A model generated the notes under the pieces. The model searched no databases, was not told where the DNA came from, and was given only the letters and a program-made list of their open reading frames with translations. Below are positions 17,681 to 26,271 of a DNA stretch of 64,000 bases, piece by piece (the first letter of the stretch is position 1; every line of letters starts with the position of its first letter). Position numbers and translations under genes: made by a program. Source of the DNA: Leptospira sp. GIMC2001 (GTDB lineage: Bacteria > Spirochaetota > Leptospiria > Leptospirales > Leptospiraceae); contig NZ_CP115468.1 of NCBI RefSeq assembly GCF_028462125.1, positions 2,907,559 to 2,971,558 of the forward strand, written 5' to 3'.

Positions 17681-19189
17681 ATGTCTAGTTCATTCAAACA
17701 GAGTAGAGTTCGAATCACCAATGATAAGCCTGTTCAAGAATCCAAAGATTACGTTCTCTATTGGATGCAAGCTTATCGGCGTCTTGCATGGAATCATTCG
17801 CTAGACTATGCGATTGCCCTTGCAAACAAACTCAATAAACCATTGGTTGTCTACGAAGGACTTCGCTCGGATTACAAATGGAATTCTCCAAGACTACATA
17901 GATTTATTCTAGAGGGAATGTGCGACAACGCAGTTGAAGCAAAAAAACTGGGCATCAACTATTGGTGTTATGTGGAAACAAAATCACAGCCAGCACAAGG
18001 ACTTCTTAAGAAAATATCCGAGAAAGCCTGTGCAATCGTTACGGATGATTTTCCTTGTTTTATCATACCAGAACAGATCAGTAAACTTTCCTCCAAAGTT
18101 GATTGTCAAGTTGTAGCGATTGACGGAAACGGAATCATACCGATTCAAAATTATTCTGGATTTGCATCTGCCGCAAGAGTTCTGAGAATTCGTTTACACA
18201 AAATTTTCCCAGAAGCCTATATTCATCGCAGTGCCCCAACCCATTCGAAATCAAAATTATCAGCTATCAGTAAACCGATTAAGGCACCATTTCGGGAATT
18301 TTCATGTAAGTCAGAGGACATTGATTCCACATTAAAGAATATAGATTTCTCAAATTCTATCGAGCCTTACTCTCCTATGATTGGTGGAAGAAAACAAGCC
18401 TTGCGCTTGCTAAAAGATTTTTTAGAAAATAAATTATTGCGTTATGGAAAAGAAAGATCCAATCCGGGTGCACCCGATATGGTACCTTCCAGCGGACTCT
18501 CCGCATATTTGCATTTTGGATTTATTTCCGCTGAAGAAGTAATTACAGCGGTGCTCGAGACAAGCGACGAATCTAAGAAATGGGCACCCGATCTATTGAA
18601 TCAGGATTTTCGTGGTAAGCGAGAAGGATTTTTTTCCAAGAAGGATGAAATCAATTCTTATCTCGATGAACTCATCACTTGGCGTGATATAGGTTACCTT
18701 TTGTTCTGGGAGAAAAAAGAATTCCGAAAAGATCTCGATGTCTTACCCGATTGGGTAAAATCCATTCTCGACAAACATAAAAAAGACAAAAGAGATTATA
18801 AATACTCAAGGTCTGATTGGGAGTCTGGCAATACTCACGATCCAATCTGGAATGCCGCACAAAAAGAACTCATCCACACTGGTAAAATGCACAATTATAT
18901 GAGAATGCTATGGGGCAAAAAATTGATTGAATGGAGCGAAAGTTTCGAAGAAGCATTTGAACTCATGGAAGAATTCAACAATCTCTATGCTTATGATGGA
19001 CGAAACCCCAATTCCTATACTGGCATATTGTGGTGCTTTGGATTATTTGACAGACCTTGGTTTCCAGAACGAAATGTACTTGGCAATCTAAGATATATGT
19101 CATCGGATTCCACAAAGAAAAAATTCAAGCTGGGAGCATATTTGGATTACGTCAATTCTCTCAGTGGTCATAAGGAGAGTCTATTTTGA
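17681..19189 (+). CDS. phr: Class II CPD photolyase
   Basis: A 502-residue class II deoxyribodipyrimidine photolyase. The antenna-domain start YVLYWMQAYRRLAWNHSLDY, the conserved YAIALANKLNKPLVV, and the FAD/DNA-binding C-terminal blocks WNAAQKELIHTGKMHNYMRM, YDGRNPNSYTGILWCFGLFD and PWFPERNVLGNLRYMS are all typical. It repairs cyclobutane pyrimidine dimers using blue light and FADH-. Its presence suggests a light-exposed environmental life stage. There is no good ribosome binding site, and its TGA overlaps the clpS start. Confidence 0.93.
   Translation: MSSSFKQSRVRITNDKPVQESKDYVLYWMQAYRRLAWNHSLDYAIALANKLNKPLVVYEGLRSDYKWNSPRLHRFILEGMCDNAVEAKKLGINYWCYVETKSQPAQGLLKKISEKACAIVTDDFPCFIIPEQISKLSSKVDCQVVAIDGNGIIPIQNYSGFASAARVLRIRLHKIFPEAYIHRSAPTHSKSKLSAISKPIKAPFREFSCKSEDIDSTLKNIDFSNSIEPYSPMIGGRKQALRLLKDFLENKLLRYGKERSNPGAPDMVPSSGLSAYLHFGFISAEEVITAVLETSDESKKWAPDLLNQDFRGKREGFFSKKDEINSYLDELITWRDIGYLLFWEKKEFRKDLDVLPDWVKSILDKHKKDKRDYKYSRSDWESGNTHDPIWNAAQKELIHTGKMHNYMRMLWGKKLIEWSESFEEAFELMEEFNNLYAYDGRNPNSYTGILWCFGLFDRPWFPERNVLGNLRYMSSDSTKKKFKLGAYLDYVNSLSGHKESLF
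19172..19177 (+). promoter_or_regulatory. Ribosome binding site deciding the clpS TTG start
   Basis: AAGGAG lies inside the last codons of the photolyase gene, 8 nt before a TTG at 19186. It fixes that TTG as the clpS start and implies re-initiation after the photolyase stop codon at 19187-19189. Confidence 0.75.
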
Positions 19190-19455
19190 ATCCAGATATA
19201 TTCGAAGATATGATTCTAGCTGTAGACAATGTCTATAAGCATCAGGTCATTTTGTTCAATGACGATGTAAATAGCTTCGAACATGTAGAAGATTGCCTTA
19301 TGAATATCTGCAAAAAAACCAAAAAAGAAGCCATACGAATCGCTATGGAAACCCATGAATCCGGAAAAGCCGTTTGTTATACTGGAAGTCTTGAAGAGTG
19401 CGAGACAGTGGGCGAGAAACTCGCACAAGAGGGATTGACCGTTTCCGTCCATTAG
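19186..19455 (+). CDS. clpS: ATP-dependent Clp protease adaptor ClpS
   Basis: The 89-residue protein is a complete ClpS core: HQVILFNDDVNSFEHVEDCL, then KKEAIRIAMETHESGKAVCY, ending in EKLAQEGLTVSVH. ClpS binds the ClpA N-domain and delivers N-degron substrates. The Asp-Asp and the His of AMETHESG are the family's substrate-binding residues. No clpA lies nearby. The gene starts with TTG and its first bases overlap the photolyase stop, so the two are probably translated together. Confidence 0.92.
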   Translation: MNPDIFEDMILAVDNVYKHQVILFNDDVNSFEHVEDCLMNICKKTKKEAIRIAMETHESGKAVCYTGSLEECETVGEKLAQEGLTVSVH

Positions 19456-19568
19456 GTTGAAGCTGAATTTCAATCCTTCGAAAATGACTGTTAGGAGAGT
19501 TTCGACTACCTGATTTTTCTAATTATTATTCAATTTCTACTTGATATAGCAGTGTTTTCCCGCATTTT

Positions 19569-21359
19569 ATGTTCATGTTGGTTACACAAAAAGACCTTGA
19601 TCAGATCTACAGTAAAGTCCGCTCCGATTTCGGGGGATCAAAAGATTCCAGTTTTGCCCTTCTACATTTAAGTCGAGAATGGAAAAAAGATAGCAATTCT
19701 ATAGGCCACCATATTTTTCATAATGGTGATAGCTTAGGAATCAATGCCTACTATGTTGATGTTCAGAGAAAAAATCTTTATCTGTATAAATATTCTTGGT
19801 CCAATTCTCCGTCTGTGTTCAAAGAGCCGATTCGTCGCATGGCACATGAAGGCTTGGACAAATTGTTCGGAAACGTAGCACCCGAATCCCAAGAGAAAAA
19901 ATTCCTAAATCAAATTCGCTCTGAATGCTTAGAGAATCAATCCATCATACAAAGAGTTTTCGTATATTTCGTGTTCAACGGAGATCCAGAAGCTGCGGAT
20001 CGCAGTGAAGCAATATCGAGCTTAAGAGAAGATCTAGAAAACAAAAAACATCTTCTCGATACTTTCTTTCAGAAAAATATTTCACTTACCATTGATTTTC
20101 TATCTAATCAGACAAGAAAACGAGCTGGTCTATCTCATACGACAACTACTCATCAATATAAGATGAAACTTTCCAGTCCACCAATCCGCAAAAAAGCATC
20201 TGGCGGAGAAGAAATGAACTTATGCATTTTAAAATTGAATGATCTGTACAAAATGTACAAAGAAATGGGCCAGCGTCTTTTCGAAAGGAATATTCGATCT
20301 GCACTTTCTCTAGACAACAATCCTAATCGTGCAATTCGTCACGCATTGAAATCAATTGTTATCCAGAAAAAAGCCCCATCAGATGAATTTGTTTTCCATC
20401 ATAATGGTGTTACACTTTTTGCAGAACATATTCATTGGGAAGATGGATATGTTATGGTGACAGAGCCTCGTGTGTTAAATGGCGCACAGACAATTTCTTC
20501 TTTTGCAGGATTTCTCGAAGAACATGAAGGCAATACCGCTCTTGAATCCAATAAAAAATCTCTAGAATCCATAGAAGTTTTGGCTAAATTGATAACATCG
20601 GATGCTCAAGAAAATTTGAAAGATTTTGTCGTTCGAGTAACAATCAACACCAATCGACAAAATCCGGTAGAGCCTTGGAATTTAAGAGCAAGTGATTTGA
20701 TACAATTAGAACTTGCTGATAAATTTCGCGAAGAACTCAATATTTTCTATGAAAGACAAGAGAATGCATTTGAATCTTTGAGTTACGAAGATCTAGAAGA
20801 GATGGGAATCGATGAACAGAATAAATTTATTTCCATTCGCAAATTGGCTCAGACTTTCTTAGCAGTTCAAGGTGATATTGATAAGATCAGTCGATTGAAA
20901 GAAGTTTTTGAGAACGAGCTGCTGTATCATTCCATGTTTAAAAAGAAATATTTGGATGCAAACGCAAAGAAAATCATGCTTGTCTACAAAGTTCAGCAGA
21001 GACTTGGAAAAGTACTGGAATTGATTATCGAATGGGCACCTAACAAATACTACTACATCAAAAGAGCAAAGCATTTGGTATGGGCATTGCTCATCCAAGG
21101 TATTCTCAATGACAAAAAGTTGGATTCTTTCTGTGAAGATTTCGGAACTAGACTTTCAGTTGAATCCAATTTCGGTGAAATAATCAAGGACTTAGGAATC
21201 AAAAAAATCAAACCGTTGATTGCTGATCTAGCAGCTGAACCTAAGAATGTTAAGTCAATTGAAGATGAGAAATTTACTTTTTTAAAAACCAAATCAGCAT
21301 TTGATTACTGCATGAAAGCCGCAAAAAATCGTTATGGTTGGGACAAAAAAGATCTATAA
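19569..21359 (+). CDS. AIPR-family protein (abortive-infection phage-resistance type)
   Basis: The 596-residue protein carries the AIPR signature: FVFHHNGVTLFAEH at about residue 278 and EPRVLNGAQTISSF at about 302, followed by FVVRVTINTNRQNPVEPWNL. The N-terminal third contains SLGINAYYVDVQRKNLYLYK. This sits where many AIPR proteins have a PD-(D/E)XK-like 'GIDA...QxK' motif, with Asp replaced by Asn and Gln by Tyr here. Family members include AbiR-type phage-exclusion proteins, so a defence role is plausible but unproven. An ATG at 19575 is an alternative start; no Shine-Dalgarno site is seen. No other defence gene adjoins it. Confidence 0.75.
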   Translation: MFMLVTQKDLDQIYSKVRSDFGGSKDSSFALLHLSREWKKDSNSIGHHIFHNGDSLGINAYYVDVQRKNLYLYKYSWSNSPSVFKEPIRRMAHEGLDKLFGNVAPESQEKKFLNQIRSECLENQSIIQRVFVYFVFNGDPEAADRSEAISSLREDLENKKHLLDTFFQKNISLTIDFLSNQTRKRAGLSHTTTTHQYKMKLSSPPIRKKASGGEEMNLCILKLNDLYKMYKEMGQRLFERNIRSALSLDNNPNRAIRHALKSIVIQKKAPSDEFVFHHNGVTLFAEHIHWEDGYVMVTEPRVLNGAQTISSFAGFLEEHEGNTALESNKKSLESIEVLAKLITSDAQENLKDFVVRVTINTNRQNPVEPWNLRASDLIQLELADKFREELNIFYERQENAFESLSYEDLEEMGIDEQNKFISIRKLAQTFLAVQGDIDKISRLKEVFENELLYHSMFKKKYLDANAKKIMLVYKVQQRLGKVLELIIEWAPNKYYYIKRAKHLVWALLIQGILNDKKLDSFCEDFGTRLSVESNFGEIIKDLGIKKIKPLIADLAAEPKNVKSIEDEKFTFLKTKSAFDYCMKAAKNRYGWDKKDL

Positions 21360-21361
21360 AT

Positions 21362-21784
21362 TTACCAATTGAATTTGCTTAAGATTTCTTGAATAGTTGA
21401 ATGATCCAAATCATTCAGATGTAAAGTTTCTTCGCCGATTTGGAGGGAGGATGTTCCGTCTGGATACGTCAAGAATTCAAATTTTGCACCTTGGGAACTG
21501 CTATAGTCAGCGCAACTATTGAAATTATAATAGTATCTAAATCGTCCAACTTCTTCTGAATTGCGATGATTGTTTAAATCAAATAAAATGCATTCTTGAT
21601 CTAAGATTTCACTTTCGTATCGATCTTCAGGAAACTGGATAAATTGGAAATAAATTATCAACCAACGAGAATCTGGACTCAAACAATGTCCATTAGGTTT
21701 CGCATCTGTTGAACCATACCAAACCAAGTTCCATTTGAACGAACTATTTAATATTCGATCGATTTGCCCTGATACTTTTTCCAT
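21362..21784 (-). CDS. Hypothetical protein (140 aa)
   Basis: I do not recognise this 140-residue protein. It is soluble, rich in aromatic residues, and includes HCLSPDSRWLIIYFQFIQFP, ECILFDLNNHRNSEEVGRFR and a C-terminal HLNDLDHSTIQEILSKFNW. The 'SPDSRWLIIY' piece looks like a beta-propeller-type strand but the protein is too short for a propeller. Its stop lies 2 bases from the stop of the AIPR gene on the other strand, and it follows the membrane-protein gene by 29 bases in the same direction. Confidence 0.6.
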   Translation of the reverse strand: MEKVSGQIDRILNSSFKWNLVWYGSTDAKPNGHCLSPDSRWLIIYFQFIQFPEDRYESEILDQECILFDLNNHRNSEEVGRFRYYYNFNSCADYSSSQGAKFEFLTYPDGTSSLQIGEETLHLNDLDHSTIQEILSKFNW

Positions 21785-21813
21785 CCGAGTTTAGACAATA
21801 TTTCTATCAGTGT

Positions 21814-22359
21814 TCATTTAATCCAAGTCCAGATTTTCGGATTGCTCGGTAAGTAAGCAATTAAATGCGATGTTAAAATCCGTATCTCTTCATATTTCTG
21901 AATTGTAGTCGTATAAAAAAGAATCTGACGATCTCTATTTCTGGGCTGGAATTCCAAACCTATCAATGATATCGGTGTGGTAATTCTCTTCTTTCCTTTA
22001 CCTGCGCTATAAATTCCCTCAACCTTATAGATGATTTGAGCTTCTACTTTAAGATTATTCTTCTCAATTAACAGCAATTGAAAGCCTAACTTTACCAAAA
22101 TATAGATCAAAGGACTTGCAATAATCTGAGTTAACACAAAAGCTAGAATCAAACCTCCACTCAGAAAATCTCCTGTCCCATTGGACAATGCAAATCCAAC
22201 GATTCCTAGAACTATACTTACGAAAACTAGATAAATCATTAAGAAAAATGCAAATGCCTTCCAACTTAATGGATCAACAATTGGAAATTTGTTTAATACA
22301 TCGGATGGTGGATCACCTTCCGTTCTGATGATATGGATATGTTTCGGGTCTATTTTCAT
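21814..22359 (-). CDS. Hypothetical membrane protein (181 aa)
   Basis: Two transmembrane helices are visible (FAFFLMIYLVFVSIVLGIVGF and LILAFVLTQIIASPLIYILV, residues about 35-90), followed by a cytosolic or periplasmic beta-rich domain of about 85 residues (LIGLEFQPRNRDRQILFYTT). The family is not recognised. It probably forms a two-gene unit with the hypothetical gene downstream. The topology suggests a small membrane-bound sensor or PH-like domain protein, which is inference only. Confidence 0.6.
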   Translation of the reverse strand: MKIDPKHIHIIRTEGDPPSDVLNKFPIVDPLSWKAFAFFLMIYLVFVSIVLGIVGFALSNGTGDFLSGGLILAFVLTQIIASPLIYILVKLGFQLLLIEKNNLKVEAQIIYKVEGIYSAGKGKKRITTPISLIGLEFQPRNRDRQILFYTTTIQKYEEIRILTSHLIAYLPSNPKIWTWIK

Positions 22360-22550
22360 ATATTTATATATTTAAATTTTAAACTTTGAATTATTCATTG
22401 AGCGAAGTATATATTCCACATTTTATTTAATGCTGAGAAAGTTGACAATCACAAAATCCCACTTAGATGAGTCCGTTACATCATTCATCAATTATTATTC
22501 AAAGAATCAAAAAATGACTTGTAGTTATTATCTATTATAAGACGTTTAAG

Positions 22551-24155
22551 ATGCAAAAAACTCAAATGAACTATAACAATCTATTACATTTCTATATTTT
22601 TATAATAATTGCTATTTCTAATACAAATTGTCTCCAATTTCGAGAAAATGATTTTGATCCTAACTCTGAGTTTTCACAATTTTTATTTTTATCACGATTA
22701 ATCAATAGTAAATCAGATCCCTTCGAAGGAAGCCAAGTAACATTTGATTCAAGAACTTTAGGTGGAACTCCAAATGGATCTGGTACATTGTATGTTGAAT
22801 GGAAACCGAGTAGCGGTGCTACAACCTATAATCTTTACATTTCCGAAAATGAGAGTTCATTTACAAACGTAGAGCCAATTGTTACAGATGAACTTTTTGC
22901 TAAAGTAAATAATCTCAAACAAAATACGATGTATTATACAAAAGTTCTAGCAGACAATCAGAATTCGAGTATCACAACTCAAGCAATCACCAGTTCAACT
23001 CCTTACGGGACAGGATTACCCGTGAATGCGTTGGATATTTCTGGATTGTCAGGCCAAGGGAATCAATCTGGATTCTCACCTTCGATTATTTACAATCCAT
23101 TGAACCAGAAAATTCTTGGAATCACAGAAAATGCCAATAACACCTTTTACAAACCTAGTTTATTCGATTGTGACCAGAATTTTACACAATGCATACATAA
23201 AGATATTTCAGGGAATGCGGGAAATGATTCTGGCGCGAATTCATCCATAACCTTAGATCTGATCTCGCAAAAGTTATTAGTAGCCGCCCAAAATAATGGG
23301 AACTCAGCCAAATTGAGTCTATTCAGATGCAACTTAGATGGTAGTAATTGCAATCATTATGACCTCTCCACGATTGCAGAAGCTCCCAACCAAACTGGGT
23401 ATGATCCTTACATTGTGATTAATCCTTTCAATCGCAATATCATTGTAACAGCAAGGGATATTGCAGAAAATAAGTTGAGAGGATTCTTTTGTTCTAATGA
23501 TATTAGTACTTGCGAATACAAGGATCTGTCTGCTGGACAACCAGCAAATTCCGGATCAGCAGGATCAGCGGTAATTGATCCTATCAATCAGAAATTATTG
23601 ATAGCAACTAGAAATGGAGCGGATAATAATAAACTCTCCATATTTAGATGTGATCTTGATGGATCCAATTGCAATCATACGAATGGAGCAAGTCTCGTAG
23701 CCCAAGGAAATGATTCAGGCTGGTCTCCAAATTTAAAAATCGATATTCCGAATAAAAAGTTAATGATAGTAACTCGAGTTGGGATTCCGAATTCAAACCC
23801 TGGACTGTATCGTTGCGATTTAGATATTACAAATTGTACGTTCTCCGATCTATCATTTGGAACTGGCTCGGGACCTTCTGCAGGATTCCATCCATCCGTT
23901 ATACTTGATCATATCCATGACAAGATTTTGCTTGCATCTACGAACAACGTTCTAAACTTTCGCGCTGTTATGTTTCGATGTAACCTAGATGGATCCAATT
24001 GTGAGTATTCTGATCTCTCAGTTGCTCTTTCTGAATTGGGTGAAGAAACAGGTTATGATACAAATATTGAAATTAATCCTTCAAATGGAAAAGTCATTGT
24101 ATCTGCAAAATCTGATCTGTCAAGTGCTTCGAGATTGATTTACTTCCAAAGGTAG
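22551..24155 (+). CDS. Lipoprotein with seven-fold repeat (predicted beta-propeller)
   Basis: The 534-residue protein has a signal peptide ending in SNTNC (lipobox-like), then a fibronectin-III-like domain at about 65-140 (TLYVEWKPSSGATTYNLYIS). From about residue 150 there are seven repeats of 50-60 residues. The pattern is G(F/Y)-x-P-x-I-x-x-(N/D)-P-x-N-x-K-(I/L)-L, then LFRC-x-LDGSNC-x-x-x-DLS. The paired Cys seven residues apart could form a disulphide in each blade. Seven repeats fit a seven-bladed propeller on the cell surface or in the periplasm. No enzyme motif is seen. The ATG at 22566 is an alternative start. Confidence 0.7.
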   Translation: MQKTQMNYNNLLHFYIFIIIAISNTNCLQFRENDFDPNSEFSQFLFLSRLINSKSDPFEGSQVTFDSRTLGGTPNGSGTLYVEWKPSSGATTYNLYISENESSFTNVEPIVTDELFAKVNNLKQNTMYYTKVLADNQNSSITTQAITSSTPYGTGLPVNALDISGLSGQGNQSGFSPSIIYNPLNQKILGITENANNTFYKPSLFDCDQNFTQCIHKDISGNAGNDSGANSSITLDLISQKLLVAAQNNGNSAKLSLFRCNLDGSNCNHYDLSTIAEAPNQTGYDPYIVINPFNRNIIVTARDIAENKLRGFFCSNDISTCEYKDLSAGQPANSGSAGSAVIDPINQKLLIATRNGADNNKLSIFRCDLDGSNCNHTNGASLVAQGNDSGWSPNLKIDIPNKKLMIVTRVGIPNSNPGLYRCDLDITNCTFSDLSFGTGSGPSAGFHPSVILDHIHDKILLASTNNVLNFRAVMFRCNLDGSNCEYSDLSVALSELGEETGYDTNIEINPSNGKVIVSAKSDLSSASRLIYFQR

Positions 24156-24167
24156 TAAACTGATTTT

Positions 24168-24309
24168 CTAAGGTCGCATTTTAATAATATAAGCCTGGTT
24201 ATTCGTATAGGTATGAGACTTTGTTATAGAACCAGATAGGCTTCCATATTTGAACAAAGCATTTGCCAAAAAATCTCCTACTACATACAAATTACCAAGC
24301 TTATCAAAT
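24168..24309 (-). pseudogene. Remnant of a beta-propeller-type gene
   Basis: On the minus strand a 46-codon stretch reads as protein-like sequence: FDKLGNLYVVGDF, then ALFKYGSLSGSI, then NNQAYIIKMRP and a TAG. 'DxxGNLYVxGxF' is typical of NHL/SBBP-type propeller repeats. There is no start codon; the stretch begins just where the YdhR-like gene ends, in another frame. It looks like the 3' end of a deleted gene. Confidence 0.45.
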
Positions 24310-25026
24310 TATAACTGGTGTCTCGTAGATTTCAAATTCTTGAAATGAATTTTTATTCGCAAACTCCTTAGCGGAATCTAAACTAGTTAATAAGAATATT
24401 CCACCGATATTTGATTCGATTTGAATCGTATATATACGAAGAATAGAATAGGAACCCATATTAAATTCTTTTTCTATTTTTTCAATATTTGTATCTCTTT
24501 GTTCCATTCCTGAAATTAAATTAGGAGATAATTTATTTACAAATAACGCACAAATCGTATTATTTGCCAATAGATCATTTGCCTTCAAATTTTCCCGATC
24601 ATACCGACTTATTATTTTATAATATCCTACTTTACCTTCATACCCTCTAGTTTCTTTGACTTTTTGAAACCAATCAGGGTTAAACCAGTTCTTTGCGGAC
24701 GATAAATTCGACCATTCATAGATACCACCAAAATATCGACCGTCATCTCTTGAGATATATTGATAGTATTTTGATTCTAAGCCTTCAATATTTTTATATT
24801 CTGGAATAGATTTCGTATACCCATTTCTCAACAAAAATGGAAAGTAAAACCACTTAGCTTTTACATTAGTAATTGTTATGTATTTTGTATTCATTTGCTT
24901 TTTTTCCTTTTTATTTTGTTCATCAGCATTTATATTTAAGTTAATATTCAATATTAATAATATTATGAATACTGAGAATATTTTCGTAAATCGATTTGGG
25001 ATTTTATTTATGGATTTTTGAATCAT
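24304..25026 (-). CDS. Exported YdhR/Dabb-like protein
   Basis: From the ATG at 25026 the 240-residue protein has a signal peptide (FTKIFSVFIILLILNINLNINA). Two related ferredoxin-like domains follow. The first contains YITITNVKAKWFYFPFLLRN and SKYYQYISRDDGRYFGGIYE, matching the YdhR putative mono-oxygenase (ABM) pattern. The second ends in IESNIGGIFLLTSLDSAKEF. A longer open frame runs upstream into the dehydrogenase gene but is its antisense-frame shadow. The gene follows the dehydrogenase by 19 nt and should be cotranscribed with it. No ribosome binding site is obvious and the enzymatic role is unproven. Confidence 0.6.
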   Translation of the reverse strand: MIQKSINKIPNRFTKIFSVFIILLILNINLNINADEQNKKEKKQMNTKYITITNVKAKWFYFPFLLRNGYTKSIPEYKNIEGLESKYYQYISRDDGRYFGGIYEWSNLSSAKNWFNPDWFQKVKETRGYEGKVGYYKIISRYDRENLKANDLLANNTICALFVNKLSPNLISGMEQRDTNIEKIEKEFNMGSYSILRIYTIQIESNIGGIFLLTSLDSAKEFANKNSFQEFEIYETPVII

Positions 25027-25045
25027 AATTGTTAAATTGAAAAGT

Positions 25046-26068
25046 TTAATTTCGGATGACGAGTTTGATCGAAGGTTCAAGCCATGCATCTTTTGCATCA
25101 GTAAAAGATGCAATCGATGTGACAATTTTCCCTGGAGTAAATTGGCCTGATTCAATCGAGGGAAGAAGCTTTCGCATAGATTCGATGGAATCAACGCGAC
25201 CGAGATGCATTTCGACTCCAAAATTATACAGCTCCAAATAGGGAATGGAAATTTTGTTCGACCAGAACAGTGACCCCGATGAAAAGATTCCATTCTTTTC
25301 GATGCTTCTCATGGCAAATGACCAACCCTCTTCCGTATTGCTTGCTTCACAAACAATGTCGAAACGACCCTCAGATTTTGGAAAAGCATCTGAATATATG
25401 GATGGAATTCCAAGTGATTCTGCGAGATCAACTCGCTTGCGATCGGTATCCCAATACAAAATTTCACCGGAATACATTTGATGTGCAAGAAGAGCAGTAT
25501 ACAATCCTATACTGGACGCAAGTCCACCGACAACCAATATTTTTCCATTAGGCTTACGATCAAAAAATCGACCAGCTAACTTCCATGCTTCGGATATATT
25601 ATCACTTAAACTTGCAATTGAAATTGGATCTAAATTTTGAGAAATAGGAAGAACCATTTGAGTTGCATAGGGAATTTTGACTTTTTCGGAAATTGCTCCA
25701 CCAAATTCATGCGCTCCAGGTGGCATACCGAAATCTGCTACAAATTTATTTGTTTTACAATTCTTAGATTGGTGATCAACGCAACTTGGACAGATCCCAC
25801 AGGACACTTGAAAGCTAACAGCCACAGATGATCCGATGATAAATTGATCCTGGATATCTTCTGAGACCTCGACTACACGACCAATAAACTCGTGACCTAT
25901 GGGAAAATTCGGTCGAAACAATGTCGCTCCTTGAATTATAGGTAAATCCAAATCGCATCTTGCAATTGCGATTGGTTCAACAATCATTTGATTCTTTCCA
26001 GATATGGATGGCTCATCGATATCCACCCATTCCAATAAATTCTTCTTCTTGTAATATAAAGTCTTCAT
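25046..26068 (-). CDS. Zinc-binding dehydrogenase (MDR family), TetR-controlled
   Basis: The 340-residue MDR protein has zinc ligands in IARCDLDLP and GHEFIG, a four-Cys structural zinc loop CGICPSCVDHQSKNC, and a modified Rossmann motif VVGGLASSIGLYTAL. The ATG at 26068 is fixed by GGAG 6 nt upstream; an ATG 12 bases earlier lies before that site. It is divergent from a TetR-type regulator, and two TetR-like operators lie in the shared promoter region. That suggests it detoxifies or metabolises a compound sensed by that regulator. The YdhR-like gene follows. Confidence 0.82.
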   Translation of the reverse strand: MKTLYYKKKNLLEWVDIDEPSISGKNQMIVEPIAIARCDLDLPIIQGATLFRPNFPIGHEFIGRVVEVSEDIQDQFIIGSSVAVSFQVSCGICPSCVDHQSKNCKTNKFVADFGMPPGAHEFGGAISEKVKIPYATQMVLPISQNLDPISIASLSDNISEAWKLAGRFFDRKPNGKILVVGGLASSIGLYTALLAHQMYSGEILYWDTDRKRVDLAESLGIPSIYSDAFPKSEGRFDIVCEASNTEEGWSFAMRSIEKNGIFSSGSLFWSNKISIPYLELYNFGVEMHLGRVDSIESMRKLLPSIESGQFTPGKIVTSIASFTDAKDAWLEPSIKLVIRN

Positions 26069-26123
26069 AAATCTCCTCACTAAATAGAAATTCCAAAAAA
26101 TTCCTTATCTAGTCTTAAACAAA

Positions 26124-26143
26124 AATAGACAAGTCTGTCTATT
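26124..26143. promoter_or_regulatory. TetR-type operator, site 1
   Basis: AATAGACAAGTCTGTCTATT is a 20-bp near-perfect inverted repeat with AATAGAC/GTCTATT arms. It resembles known TAGAC..GTCTA TetR-family boxes and lies 55 nt upstream of the dehydrogenase start, in the divergent promoter region. Confidence 0.7.
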
Positions 26144-26190
26144 CGCAATGGAATTACAATAAAATATCTTAACGAAAAAAGCAAGAAAAA

Positions 26191-26210
26191 AATAGACAGA
26201 ACAGTCCATT
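26191..26210. promoter_or_regulatory. TetR-type operator, site 2
   Basis: AATAGACAGAACAGTCCATT shares the left arm AATAGAC with site 1 and has a one-base variant of the right arm (GTCCATT). It lies 61 nt before the TetR gene start, which suggests autoregulation. Confidence 0.6.
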
Positions 26211-26271
26211 TTTTAAAAAATGTGAATAGATCAGAATTTTGATTAAGAAATCAATTTAAAATAGATACATT

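Noticed and set aside
25027..25293. N-terminal extension of the YdhR-like protein to 329 residues
   Set aside because: The extra part lies wholly inside the dehydrogenase coding region in another frame, whereas a clear signal peptide starts at 25026.
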